Part shown: one piece after another, positions 20,199 to 31,333 of the stretch | Layout: each line of letters opens with the position of its first letter | Numbering within the stretch: position 1 is the stretch's first letter | From: Cydia pomonella | Lineage: Eukaryota; Arthropoda; Insecta; Lepidoptera; Tortricidae | Direction: 5' to 3' | Assembly (NCBI RefSeq): GCF_033807575.1 | Contig: NC_084704.1 | Span: forward strand, 28,249,968 to 28,313,967 | Length of the DNA: 64,000 bases | Made by a program: the position numbers and the translations under genes | The notes under the pieces: generated by a model | Databases searched by the model: none | Seen by the model: only the letters and a program-made list of their open reading frames with translations | What the model was told of the DNA's origin: nothing

Positions 20199-21167
20199 GG
20201 GTGCGTCCTATAATATATACGCACTTTTGGAATAATTTCAGTTTACAAACGTTAAAAATGTATACTAATCTTATGTATAATAAAGTAAACGTATACTTTC
20301 AATTAGTATAACATAAAAATAATATAACATACGACATACATATGGCTGTTTGGTATAATATACATATAAGTTAAGCTCATTTCATATAACTGTCATAATA
20401 TATACATATTAAAATATAAATATCATCTTATATAATTAAGTACTAAAATTAGTAGGATGACCTAGAATTTCAAACCTCATAGAACACACTACTAGAAAAA
20501 AAACTGCTAAAAGTGGGTTAGGTTAGGTTAGAACTGTGACCCCCTAGATAAATAAATTGTTTCCAGAATAGGTAGCAAGTTAGGTTAGAACTCTGAGGCT
20601 TCGGAAAAAGGAACTGTTAACAGAAAAGTGGGTTAGGTTAGGTTAGAACTGTGACCCTCTAGATAAAGAAATTAGCACCAGAATTACCACAGAAAAAAGC
20701 TGCAATCTGTAATAGATAAATACGGAGCAAACTACGTTGAAATATAAATTCGCATAGTATAGATGTTTCAAATACATTGCTCATTTCATAATAATTTAAA
20801 AACTGTATCTGTTCATTAACTAACACACAAAAATATATTTAAATAATGTAATTTCGGTAGTGAGAAAAAAAAACAATCGATTATGCAATGAAAAGTACAT
20901 TATATTTTGCAAAAATACATGCAGTTGTTATTTTTAATGGATGATATTTGTTTTGTATGTTATATTATTTCAACGTTATACCTTTCTAATGTTATCGTAA
21001 ACAATGATATATGTAGTGTTTATTATACAATTTACAATTATAGAATTCGTTGTTATACATATTGCATGTTATTGCAATTGAATGTTATTCCGATCAAAAT
21101 TATACAAATTGAATTTATACATTCAGAGTGATATATTATAGGTTTGTATACGTTCTACTACTTACCC
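20199..21167. mobile_element. 969 bp insertion with 9 bp target duplication CTCTCGCGC
   Basis: CTCTCGCGC occurs at 20190-20198 and 21168-21176. Other copies of the host element have it once, in CTCTCGCGCAAACTATTCA. The insert begins GGGTGCGTCC and ends TACTTACCC, so terminal similarity is only about 4 bp (GGGT/ACCC). The interior is AT-rich and includes minisatellite units at 20514-20670. No protein is recognised; the ORF at 20907-21131 is low complexity. A 9 bp duplication suggests a Mutator-like or related mechanism, which is an inference. Confidence 0.78.
20514..20670 (-). repeat. Minisatellite units with TTAGG runs
   Basis: Two copies of AAAGTGGGTTAGGTTAGGTT then AGAACTGTGACCC (20512 and 20628) with a third partial (AAGTTAGGTTAGAACTCTGA) between. 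Read on the minus strand this is the unit of the 11735-12110 array. The TTAGGTTAGG core equals the insect telomere repeat but only two to three units long. Confidence 0.75.
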
Positions 21168-21526
21168 CTCTCGCGCAAACTATTCATTTTAGAAAAAAAT
21201 GATATTAGAAACCTCAATATAATTTTTGAAGACCTATCCATAGATACCCCACACGTATGGGTTTGAAGAAAAAAGATTTTTTGAGTTTCAGTTCTAAGTA
21301 TGGGAACCCCCAAAATTTATTGTTTTTTTTCTTTTTTTGTGTGAAAATCTTAATACGGTTCATAGAATACATCCACTTACTAAGTTTGAACAGTACAGCT
21401 CTTATAGTTTCGGAAAAAAGTGGCTGTGACAGAATCGGACAGACAGACGGACATGACGAATCTATAAGGGTTCCGTTTTTTGCCATTTGGCTACGGAACC
21501 CTAAAAACCACTCAAACCGTCACCGC

Positions 21527-22110
21527 AAAGAGCATATAATCACTACGTTTTAAGAGACGGGACTTCCATACTAGCGAGTGGAATCCCTGTTTCGCAAATC
21601 ATTACCAAAATGTACGACAAAGAACTGTCAAAGAACCATAGTACCAACATAAGCAATTTAAATAGTGTAGTACGCTACACGCTTGCGTTTCTTATCGATA
21701 TCGATAAAATGGGGAGGGTTGAAATATAGACTCTTGTCTACAAATTTTGTACTCGAAATCAAGTTAGGATCGAGTCCACATTTAAGTTGTATGTTATATA
21801 GTGGATAGTTCTTAATTGGACTAAGTAAACCGTTTTCTCGGTGGCATTGTAACAAACTCGTTCTTTACTCTGATCACGGTTCACTATTTTCGATATTTTC
21901 ACTAAATAATAAAGAAATTGCACGAAATACCCGAACAAAATATTGAAGCCTTCATAATAAACAAAACAATTAGGCTGACAGTTGACTTGATGTAAACTTG
22001 ACATATTAAATAGCACTGACGTTTTATTTTTCTTCGTTGGCAAAGATTTGCGAAACAAGTTCCATACAAAACTTATTTTGTTCCTAGTTGCGTCAGCCTG
22101 CGTCACCGTA
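21527..22110 (-). pseudogene. Partial duplicate of the THAP locus, THAP domain deleted
   Basis: 21535-21815 matches 17510-17800 and 21824-21945 matches 18830-18960, in the same order and orientation, but the roughly 1 kb between them (most of exon 1, the intron, exon 2) is missing. The minus-strand frame from the ATG at 21847 reads MPPRKRFT and then hits TAG at the deletion junction. A further ~120 bp not in the first copy is present around 21945-22065. It is therefore a non-functional copy. The hAT-type insertion found in the first copy is absent here. Confidence 0.82.
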
Positions 22111-22646
22111 TCATATTATCAAGTTGGCAATCCGTCCTTCATTCTCGATAGCTATACATAATAGATACGATAATCAGTCTGATTATACGAAATTCAAAAT
22201 TACGTAGGTTGTTTTCGATATGTTGTCAAGAATTTTAAAAGGTGGTTTTGTTTGGCGTATTGCGTATGTTCTGTCTCTTACGGGCGCACGCGTGTAGCTC
22301 ATCTAGTTGATCCTAACATCTATGTATGAAGTAGAGTTTCTATTTCATTCTTTGATTCTCTTTTACAAATGTCAATAAGGTTTTTTGCGTTTAAGAGGTT
22401 TTATTTGTATCTTAAATACTTTGTTAGGATCAGCTGAAACATGCTTGTCAAATTGTTAGTGTCACTAACACTGTCAAACAATAGTGGATGCGCACGACCC
22501 GATACAAGTTACGAAGTGAAGTTCACAAATTGCTCGTAGTTTGATTAAACTTGTGGTGAGGTTTCAACGCATCCTGACGCTTCAAGAGTTATTAATTTTG
22601 TTCATAAAATCATTTCTCTGCTCTGACTTTGTTCTCATATCAGAAA
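22111..22646 (+). promoter_or_regulatory. Upstream region and likely 5'UTR of spermidine synthase
   Basis: No ORF. The stretch immediately before the donor at 22647 probably contains the transcription start and first non-coding exon; I see no clear TATA box and cannot place the start. Confidence 0.35.
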
Positions 22647-22795
22647 GTAAGTCTATATTTTTTAAACTGTAATTAATAAGCGTGTTGGTACATTTTTTCT
22701 GAAATAATTAAAAAAATCCTTTTTTATTGTTCAATTATATTCTAATATGAATCAGTATTTTTTTGAAGAATACGTGAATTATTTGTTATTTCCAG
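22647..22795 (+). other. Probable 5'UTR intron of spermidine synthase
   Basis: CAGAAA|GTAAGT at 22647 is a strong donor, and TTATTTCCAG ending at 22795 is a good acceptor 15 bp before the start codon. Inferred only from splice consensus. Confidence 0.5.
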
Positions 22796-22810
22796 AATTA
22801 TTTTCTTGCA

Positions 22811-25800
22811 ATGGACTCTCTTAAAAAGAACTGGTTTACTGAGGCATGCGAATTATGGCCTGGAGGCACGTTTTCGTTCGAAGTGAAGGAGGTGCTTTGT
22901 GATGAGAAATCTGAATACCAACACGTTCAAGTTTTTGATACTACAAGTTTAGGCAAAGTTTTGGTACTGGATGGGATCATACAGTGTACTGAAAAAGACG
23001 AATTTTCTTATCAGGTAAATTTTAGTTGTTACAGGACCAGTGGAAGTAAATCGGAAATAAACATTGTGATTGGAAATTTATTTACATTCAATAAGTACAA
23101 TGGTGGTTAATTACAGTGTTAATTGAAACAAAAAGAATAATTAATAAAAAGTTGATTCACTCAAGTTGTAACATACGTAATTATGTATGTATTCAAAATA
23201 TAAGAACAATATTAAAATTATAGATTTTTGGAGTATTATGGACCCAACAAATTAGTTGAGTTTTTTTAAAATGGCTACCTGTTCAAATTACTTAAGTTAG
23301 ATTGTGTATACTTAAATAATATTATGTGATTTAATTACCTGTTTTTTTTTTGTAGGAGATGATATCATTCCTGCCTTTATGTTGCCACAAAAATCCTGAA
23401 AAAGTACTAATTGTGGGTGGAGGTGATGGGGGAGTAGCCAGAGAGGTGGCCAAGCATCCCAAAGTGAAACAAATTGTACAGGTAAGCTCTATATATTTAT
23501 AGCATGGAACCGAAAAAACCTGCTGACTGTACTTAGTACTTGATTATTGTATTGTCATCTGTATTATATATTATTGCATGGTTTCAAAATGATATGGCTA
23601 GGTTAAAATCAACATGCTAGATTTTATTACATTGTTTGTGACAAGTGAAGTTGATGTATGTTAAAAATATGAATGTAATGATCAAAAAATGACACTAATA
23701 CAATGTCTAATTTAAATAGGCGGGTCCACACAGAGCGAGAATATGCATGAGGAAATTTCCTCGCACGCAAAACGGCCAGTGTGGATGTGCCTCGGCTTAG
23801 GCGGCATGCTCAGGCGAGGAAAACGCGCGAGCCGCCTCGGCTGAGGCATGTCTACACAAGAAAATTGCCTCACGCGTATGCTCGCTCTGTGTGGGCCCAC
23901 CTAATGGTAAATTAATTTATAGGTAAGTACTTATTTGTATTTGCCTGAAATTAAAATAACAAAAAAGTCAATCATTTATTGTTAATTATTCTATTAAAAT
24001 ATAATAGGTATAATGAGCTGAAATAGACAAAAAAAATCAGCCAAGGGCTTGTTGGGCCATACTCAGTGTAGGGTTCCGTAGTGTACCTACACGGAACCCT
24101 ACCCTACCCTAAAACAAATTTTCCTTGTACTTTTATTTTGCATTCTTTCGCCATTGCATCTGTGCATGATTTTTGTATCCATGCCAAATTGCAGCTTTTT
24201 AGCTCTAACAATCATGGAGAAAAGTTGAAGATGGACAGACATGGCGAAACTGCTGGCTTTGATTTGTTCACAAAGATGTAGAATAAGTCTTGTTTACAAT
24301 TTCATTAGCACTCATTACCATTAGTAATTGCAGTAACTGCATATTAACTCTCAATGTACTATGTACTTGTACTTAAACCAAAATTATTTAAATTCCAGTA
24401 AAAAAAGTAAATTAGATAAGGATTGAAATAGTGTCAATACCAACATTGTTAGTAATAAAGCATAGATAAAGTATTAGTTTACTTAGACTGATAGACCATT
24501 AAATGTGTTGTTATCTGAACTTGGAATTGGGAAGGTCGGGTGGTTATCTCTGTTATCAGTACCCATGGCTGACCTGGTAACAGGATGTTCCTATATAGAC
24601 AACTTATTGAGTCTGCTAACTTTGAAATGACGGATTCTCGATTCACCTAGCAGCATACTTACCATTGTTTGTATATCATAGTGGTACGTTTCAAATTTGA
24701 CGTATATTGGTTTTTAAGTGAGACATGCCCTTGCAGACAGGACACTAATACTAGTAATTTGTCTACTCATAATTCAGAGACTTACTGAAATGAAATGATT
24801 ACACGACCAACGATAACGGTGGTCAACCAGATAATACCTAGGTATATTATATTTAAGTAATTATACTTGGGCTAGATACAACATTTATGGCCATTGAAGT
24901 ATTTACTTTACTTTACACTATCAATAATCACTACCTATCGCCCAAAAGAATGAGGTAGGTATGTAAGTGTATGTCTTCAGCTCCTCTCAAGAGATGTTTT
25001 TTTTAAACAATGCCAGAGTCAAGTGCTGTGTTAAGCATTGCTCGTCGTTTATCCTAATTCCGAATATGTCGCCTGGGAGGTTCAAATGCCATCTTCCTTC
25101 AAAACTTCGCCTACCCCTAGGGTTGTCACTTTAACCAAAAAAATAATACGTGCTGGTTGCGTACTTTTTCCTATTTCAAAATGTGTTACGTACTTAAGTT
25201 TTGTTGTTTCTCTCCTCTACCCCTATCCGTTACATTACTGTGTAGTGGTAATGTTATGCAAAAAAGGATACTATTATGTACGAGTTATTCGGAACTTATG
25301 TACGAGTTATTCGGAACTTATGTACGAAATATAATGATATTTACCTGCCGCTTTTCGGAAATCGGACTTATCCCAATGAGACCTAGTTTACCCTCTGGGT
25401 TGGAAGCTCAGATGGCAGTTGCTTTCATAAAAACTAGTGCATACGCCAATTTTTAGGATTAGTTGCCAAGCGGACCTCAGGATCCCATGAGCCATGAAAA
25501 AAAAATGCCGGGACAACGCGAAGAAGATCACGATGATCTAAATATATACCTAGATAATACTATGTATACTACGATTACTACGTTACTACGTAATACGGGT
25601 CCATGTTTATTTACCTTAGTAATACTGAAAATGTAATCATTATACTCATGATTGATACATTTATAGTCTATCCCATTCAAAACCTGAACAAAATATACAC
25701 ATGACTCAGTTATGTGGTGTTTTTGTTGACATTATTTTTTTAAGGGCTATCAGCCCAAATTCGCTATTTTTACGTCGCTATAGCATGCTTGAAGGTTGTA

Positions 25801-28275
25801 TAAACAGTTAAGTTCTGTACACAATATTTTAGCTTGGTAATTGTTCTTTAATTAGGTCTACTGACATTTCAAAAAAACATACCGTATCACAAGCAAATAT
25901 TTTTTCCGTAAACCCTTTTCTCGAATTAAAATCTGTATAAACTCCCTTATTATGCAACGCTTAGACATGAAACTTTAACCAATAGTGATTAATGATGTAC
26001 ACTTCAATTACGTCTACTGATTTTTCAATTATTTGAATAGTTTATGAAAAATAGATACTATTCAATTTCGTGTGTTGCCCCGGCGCGCGGGTGTCTGCAC
26101 GGACTACGGGAGGCAGTCACCGCTTGGCCGTCGGACGGGGAACCTGTGTCACTCGACGCGACTCGCGCGCTATTATTCTCTTTGAATTTATCGTCTGATT
26201 TTGACTTGTGAGAGTTTTTAGTGACAGGACACTATTTATTAAAATTTAAAGTGAGTGTGTGAACGAACGGACGCAAGAATTTGTTCGCTTGTGCAAATTC
26301 AAGTTGTCAAGGTGAAGAACGAGGAAGGGGGGTCGAAGGAGTTGGAACACGCGACGTCATTCAGATAGGGGATGACCTTAAAGACCATGTGTTTAGAAAT
26401 GGATTTTTACAAAGATATTTTCTTGTCTCATGGTATTTTACAAGATATCTTAAGTGTGATAGTGATATAAAATATTTAGTTACTTATTGGGTCATTTCAA
26501 ATCTTTGTTTTTGATCATGCACACCCAGCTGCCAAATTGCGTAGAAACTTTATGAATGAATGTATTCATGATTTGTACATGCAATTATGCAGTTTCTTTT
26601 ATCTATATTTAACCTAACCTATTTTTATTAAATATTCAATTAATATTACTCTTTAAATACATTTTGTGGTTGAGTTTGAATTATTGTTTTTTTTCCTATA
26701 CATGCTTTATGACATAAAAACCAGAAATCCTCTTTAATTGCGTCAGTTGGGGGAAAACATGATTTTTGACAACCCTGACATGTATGAAAACACGCTGAAT
26801 GTCTTCCTATCTTCGCCTATGATTAAAAAATGTGCGTAATAGCACCTTAATTACACCGGCGTACGATTCAATATAAATTACGTGAATCATACAGAGGTAA
26901 GAACTTGATTTTAATGGCGTGTGCTTATTGTTCAGGCATGTTTGATAGGGTAGGCGAAATTAGGCAAAAAGATGAAACTTCGCCTATTGTCTTTGAACTC
27001 CTTTTTTAGGTATAAATATCCACAAAATTGGGTTATTTTATCAATTAAATTTAGGTGTTATCGTAATATATATCTTAAGAGAAAACTTAAAAATATGTCA
27101 AAAAGTAGGCGAAGATAGGGTGTTTTTCGGTAAATAAAAGCAGTTTTTTTCAAAAAGTTTGCACATAGTCATTGAAATGGAAAGTGGCTCAACTACTGTT
27201 TGTGATAGAAGGCATTAGGGTACCGCGGCGGCAGGGTTTTTTTTGTAACGCAATAGTATCGTTGACGCAGATTTACCAAACGTAAACCTTAATGCAATTG
27301 AATAGTGTCTACCAACAATCAGTTCATTTCGTAGCTGATACAATAATCTGCTTATTGTTTTTTTTTTTTCAGGTGGAAATCGACGCAAAAGTAATAGAAG
27401 TATCAAAGAAACACCTCGCCTTCATGGCCATAGGCTTCGACAGTCCAAAGCTGACGCTGCACGTGGGCGATGGCTTCGAGTTCATGAAGCAGCACAGCGC
27501 AGAGTTCGACGTGATCATCACCGACAGCAGCGACCCCGTCGGCCCGGCCGTCAGTCTCTTCCAGGAAAATTACTTCAGCTTGATGAAGAGTGCGTTGAGG
27601 GAGGGCGGGATTGTGTGCTCGCAGGCGGGAACTATTTGGAATGATTTGCAACTTGTCAGGAGTACGCTGAGGTAATATAGGTTACATCTTTCTACAAGCT
27701 TTATATTAACCGCATAGTCGTCATAGCGTCAGTATTTAATATGGCAACGTTTTCTTGAATATTTACTTACCGGCTTCTGTCTGACAAACCAATTTTGTCA
27801 GTAGAAGCAAATTAAAAAACTATCCTCGTCCCTTTTTTGACGTTTAAATGCTAGTGTAAGAAAAAGACAGCATGATAGGTATTCTCCATTTAAGCTCCAC
27901 TGACAAGTGACTCTTGTCAAGTTGTAATAACAACTTTTTATAAGAAATAACACACAAATCCCGAAGGCCTTGGATTTAACAGAATTTTATTAGGTACCTA
28001 CTGTTTCTAAAACCCTCGTTTAACACACTTTTTTTTACAGCCATTGCAGAAAACAGTTCCCCTCGGCGGCCTACGCCTACGCGTCAGTACCGACCTATCC
28101 GTCCGGCCAGATCGGGTTTGTGATCGGCTCTCTTACACCCAACGCGCGCTTCGACGTTCCCACCATTACCTTTACTAAAGACGAGGAAGCCGCCATGAAA
28201 CTGAGGTACTACAACTCGGAAGTGCACAAGGCTGCGTTCGTGTTGCCGACGTTCGTTAAATATCAGCTCGCGTAG
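22811..28275 (+). CDS. SRM: Spermidine synthase (four coding exons)
   Basis: Transfers aminopropyl from decarboxylated S-adenosylmethionine to putrescine, making spermidine in the cytosol. Exons 22811-23014, 23356-23481, 27373-27671 and 28041-28275 join in frame (phases 0, 0, 2) to 287 residues, the normal family length. Visible signatures are WFTEACELWPGG near the N-terminus, DEFSYQEM with Tyr67-Gln68, VLIVGGGDGGVAREV (nucleotide-binding loop, 85-99), VEID (Glu112), FDVIITDSSDPVGP (Asp161 and catalytic Asp164), PTYPSGQIGF, and YYNSEVHKAAFVLP. One oddity: residues 192-199 read CSQAGTIW, where spermidine synthases as I know them usually have Cys-x-Gln-x-Glu; here Gly196 replaces the Glu. The third intron (23482-27372) is 3.9 kb and repeat-rich. 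No frameshift. A spermine-synthase identity is unlikely because the long N-terminal domain is absent. Confidence 0.95.
23719..23903. repeat. Long palindromic element, family P1 copy 2
   Basis: GGCGGGTCCACACAGAGCGA at left and CGCTCTGTGTGGGCCCACC at right, with the same inner GAGGCAATTT-type and GTGCCTC motifs as copies 1 and 3. In the third intron of spermidine synthase, 237 bp after the exon 2 donor. Confidence 0.83.
24030..24275. repeat. Fragment of GGGTTCCGTAG-type family 2
   Basis: CTCAGTGTAGGGTTCCGTAG and TATCCATGCCAAATTGCAGC ... GGACAGACATGGCGAAACT match the ends of the longer copy at 44475-45164; the middle is deleted. Confidence 0.7.
25385..25550 (+). repeat. Non-LTR-type 3' fragment (AACGCGAAGAAGA tail)
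   Basis: GGTTGGAAGCTCAGATGGCA, GCTTTCATAAAAACTAGTGC and GCCGGGACAACGCGAAGAAG correspond, in opposite orientation, to the retroposon at 31905-32056. Lies in a spermidine synthase intron. Confidence 0.7.
25551..27372. other. Spermidine synthase intron 3, remainder
   Basis: A GC-rich patch at 26080-26170 precedes a dispersed repeat (26181-26395, separate entry). The rest is AT-rich with no recognised element or gene. Confidence 0.5.
26181..26395 (+). repeat. Low-copy repeat shared with 63140-63350
   Basis: Shared words in order: AGGACACT, TTTAAAGTGAGTG, GAACGGACGCAA, CTTGTGCAAATTCAA, TTGTCAAGGTGAA, GGTCGA, GAGTTGGAAC, GGTCATTC/CGTCATTC, ATAGGGGA. Similarity is high for about 210 bp. An ORF start near 26281 does not survive in the other copy, so it is probably not coding; it may be a retroelement leader. 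Confidence 0.75.
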
Positions 28276-29270
28276 GTACTTAACTCGGAAAGGTTCTAGA
28301 AAACGGTACATTTAAGCATAGTTGATGAATGATGTATAACTTCATTGTACAATGAACATTTTTTACTTAGTTACGAGTTAAATATGGTAATGATAGTGCA
28401 TATCGTATACTCAACGTTAATGTACCTACGTCATGTGTACCTATACTCTTTAGTTTTCAAGCGAAGCCAGTTTTCAAAAGAAGGTTCTGTTTATCCATTA
28501 TAATTCCTATGACCCTAGGCAGAATAATGAACTGTACATCCTACTAATCAGCGGTATTTTATACCTGTCTTATTATTAGCGCGTGCCGGCTTAGTCCAGT
28601 ACCTACATTTCATTATGTATCTACTGTTTAGGGCCGCAGTGATGACCAATACATTTTATAAAACAGTGATTTTCATGCGGTTCACCTATCAATAGAGTGA
28701 TTCTTGAGCAAGGTTTAGGTGTAAAATTTGTTAACCCGTGCGTGCCGGGGCCGGTCACTAGTGTTAGATAAATATTTAATAGCTTTCTGAATCTTTTTTT
28801 ATAGCGACTTCGGTTTGCGATTTCTGATACAATAAAATCTCAAACTAGCTCAGCTTGTAAACAGACTACTTTCGTAGCGTGTGCCGCTGTGTTAAGCGAA
28901 TTTTATACGTACCTACTCCACTGACTCTAAATTATGAAATAACAAATTGAGTATTTTCTCTCGTGCATGAACAGTTTTATTAGAACAAAATCAAATGTGA
29001 AATACCCAAGTTTTTATACCCATTAGGTATAGTGAATGCATATGAAAAGGCATTTCATTCTGTTGTTGTTTTTTATAGATGTTTTCACTGTTGGCTAATT
29101 GTTAATTTTTACTTATTTGTGTAGTCATTCCATTTGTACCGCTCCGTACAAAACTTTCACAAGCGATTTTTATGTATAGTATCTAAAAAAATATTTTTAT
29201 ACAATTGTTCAAAATTGTTCCATCTATTCGGAATCGAAGGTACCGATATAATTGACATACTGATATATCT
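28276..29270. other. 3' flank of spermidine synthase
   Basis: Candidate poly(A) signal AATAAA at 28831-28836. Otherwise AT-rich with no element recognised. Confidence 0.45.
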
Positions 29271-29457
29271 AAGGACGGGCCTTACGGACAATAAGAATGG
29301 GGCCAGTACAGCGGTGTCACGCACACGAATTCGAACCAATCGTGCAGTCTAACGCCGCCACACGATTGGTTGATGAGTTCGCACCACGCGCGCGATTGGT
29401 CGTAACAGTGACACCACTGAACTGGCGCCATTCTTAGTGCCCGTAAGGCCCGTCCTA
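29271..29457. repeat. Fold-back element with ~50 bp arms
   Basis: GGACGGGCCTTACGGACAAT ... CAGCGGTGTCAC at left pairs with GTGACACCACTGAACTGGCG ... GCCCGTAAGGCCCGTCC at right. The centre also pairs (CGATTGGTTG / CCAATCG). Intergenic, single copy here. Confidence 0.85.
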
Positions 29458-30599
29458 CGTTATACGTCCTAGGTTATATGTCAATAACCGATATATTTTA
29501 ATAGGGCCATGGTTATAGTGTAAGACTGAATCTTATAAGACCATACATATTTGCGCTTTGATATTTACGAGGACGCGTTTGAAGCTCGTCTCATTGCTGA
29601 CATTCCATGTTTTTATAGGTAATAAACATAACGTACAAGACTACAAGCATACTTATAATACATAAGTATACAATATAATAGTGAATTTAAGAAAATAAAA
29701 TGCATTTACACTAATAGGAAAGATTTGCTCAGAATCAATATAATACGATATTTTTATACATAATTTTGTATATTTATAAAACATTTATGTAAAAGTTAAA
29801 TCGATGACAATAAATTATGTTTTTTATTGTGTATTTTTTTAAGCCAAATATACCAGGTAAGCTTGGGTTCCTAAAGCATAGGTTAATATGCATGCATAGG
29901 TCATAAGTAAATATGCTAGGTATGAGGCTTTAAGTATGAACGTGGTGTTCTGGTGGTGTTAGCGACTGAAAGACGGCCAGGCACTCATGATAGGTATGTA
30001 ATAAAGATAGTATATATGGCTCATTATAAAAGTAAGTAGTTATATGTATACAATGTACTAAATACTTGCTTTTAGGGCTCATTACATTATCTCCAAAGAT
30101 CTATAAATGACTACCTATTTAGTTTTCGTTTTTAAAACTTAAAGAATAATGTTATGTCACGTCAGTCAGTGTCAGTAGACTAAAAGATTTCTCGTGAGAG
30201 AATTTTTTTTTTTTTCATACTTTTATCTTATATCGCTGTGATGTGCATACATGTTTAGTGAGTGATTGTGGACATTTTAGGAACTGCGTATGACAACAGA
30301 GCTACTATGCGTAAGTTATTTTCTCTATCAAATAACCACCTCAAAGAAAAAAGTCATTGGTACCAGCCGGGGCGGGTTCGAAACCACGACCTCAATTTTG
30401 GAACCGCACGCCTTATTGCCAAAGGCTATCTGTAAGCCCAAAGCTATCTGTAACTATTGTTGTTTCTTTTACACTATCGTCCTCCTAATTTGTTTAATAT
30501 TGATATTTGTAGTTATCATTAATATTCCGCGAATATGTATTGTAAAACCAAAGACTATTTGAAATAGAAGTAGATTGTGAAAGAAAATTTTGTAACCAT
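29458..30599. other. Intergenic, no gene recognised
   Basis: AT-rich sequence. The 90-codon frame at 30290-30562 has no recognisable motif and spans a hydrophobic AT-rich run. Confidence 0.45.
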
Positions 30600-30861
30600 G
30601 GTAAATTTACTGCCATCTTTCGACACATGAAAAACGCCATGTGTTAAATATCAAAAAATGGCGCCATCTTACCGGGCATCAGCTAAAGGTTGTGGCGCCA
30701 TCGCTCGAAACGATGCCGTTTGCCTTTGGGTTTTGATCCATTAGATGGCGCGACTTTTTGATATTTAACAAATTTAACACATATCAGTGAAATAATAAGG
30801 ATCAAAGTCAAATGGCGTTCTAAAAATGTTAGTCATGTATCGAAAGATTGCAGTAAATTTC
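30600..30861. repeat. Fold-back element 1 (GTAAATTTACTGCC ends)
   Basis: GTAAATTTACTGCCATCTTT at 30601 pairs with AAAGATTGCAGTAAATTT at 30843-30860; inner TGTTAAATATCAAAAAATGG pairs with TTTTTGATATTTAACA. Adjoins the next fold-back without a gap. Confidence 0.82.
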
Positions 30862-30862
30862 C

Positions 30863-31333
30863 CTGTGGCCACGTAGTCCGACTAGTCGGACGACGTGGAT
30901 TTATTTTTCCCGTTGGTTCGTCTATCGGACTATAAGGAATCGCAATTCCACCCCGCCCGAGTAATCGGTCTACTTGGTCTTTTTAATTCCAGTTAGATAG
31001 ATTAATCGGCCTGCATGGATTCGCATTCCGCTTAGTTCGAGTGATCGATGTACGGTCGAGGAAATTGATTCTTTAGCAGTTTATGGTTCACTTTACATTG
31101 GACAGCTCTTAGCATAAGTATGTGCAACCAAATTTACTTGAACCGCAAATTGCTAAAGAATCAATTTCCTGGACCGTACCTGGCCTTTTTTTCCAGTTAG
31201 ATAGATTAATGGAGTGGAAGTGTAAGCGGAGTGGAATTGCGATTCCTTATAGTCCGATAGACGAACGAACGGGAAAAATAAATCCACGTCGTCCGACTAG
31301 TCGGACAAAGCAGTCTGACTACGTGGCCACAGG
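30863..31333. repeat. Large fold-back element 2, ~470 bp
   Basis: CTGTGGCCACGTAGTCCGAC, AATCGCAATTCCAC and inner GAGGAAATTGATTCTTTAGC on the left are each inverted on the right (GCTAAAGAATCAATTTCCTG, GTGGAATTGCGATTCC, TGACTACGTGGCCACAG). Nearly the whole element is arm sequence. The 164-codon frame at 31122-31616 overlaps the right arm and is not credible as a gene. Confidence 0.85.

Larger units (their letters stand above)
19205..21507 (-). mobile_element. AGGGTTCCGTAG-type element, copy C, interrupted
   Basis: Inverse orientation to copies A and B: begins AAAGCGGCCAAGTGCGAGTC and ends GGCTACGGAACCCTAAAAA. It contains three tandem ~285 bp units with G-tracts (19575, 19860, 20148). A 969 bp insertion (20199-21167) interrupts one unit. 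It lies between the THAP gene and its broken duplicate. Confidence 0.86.
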
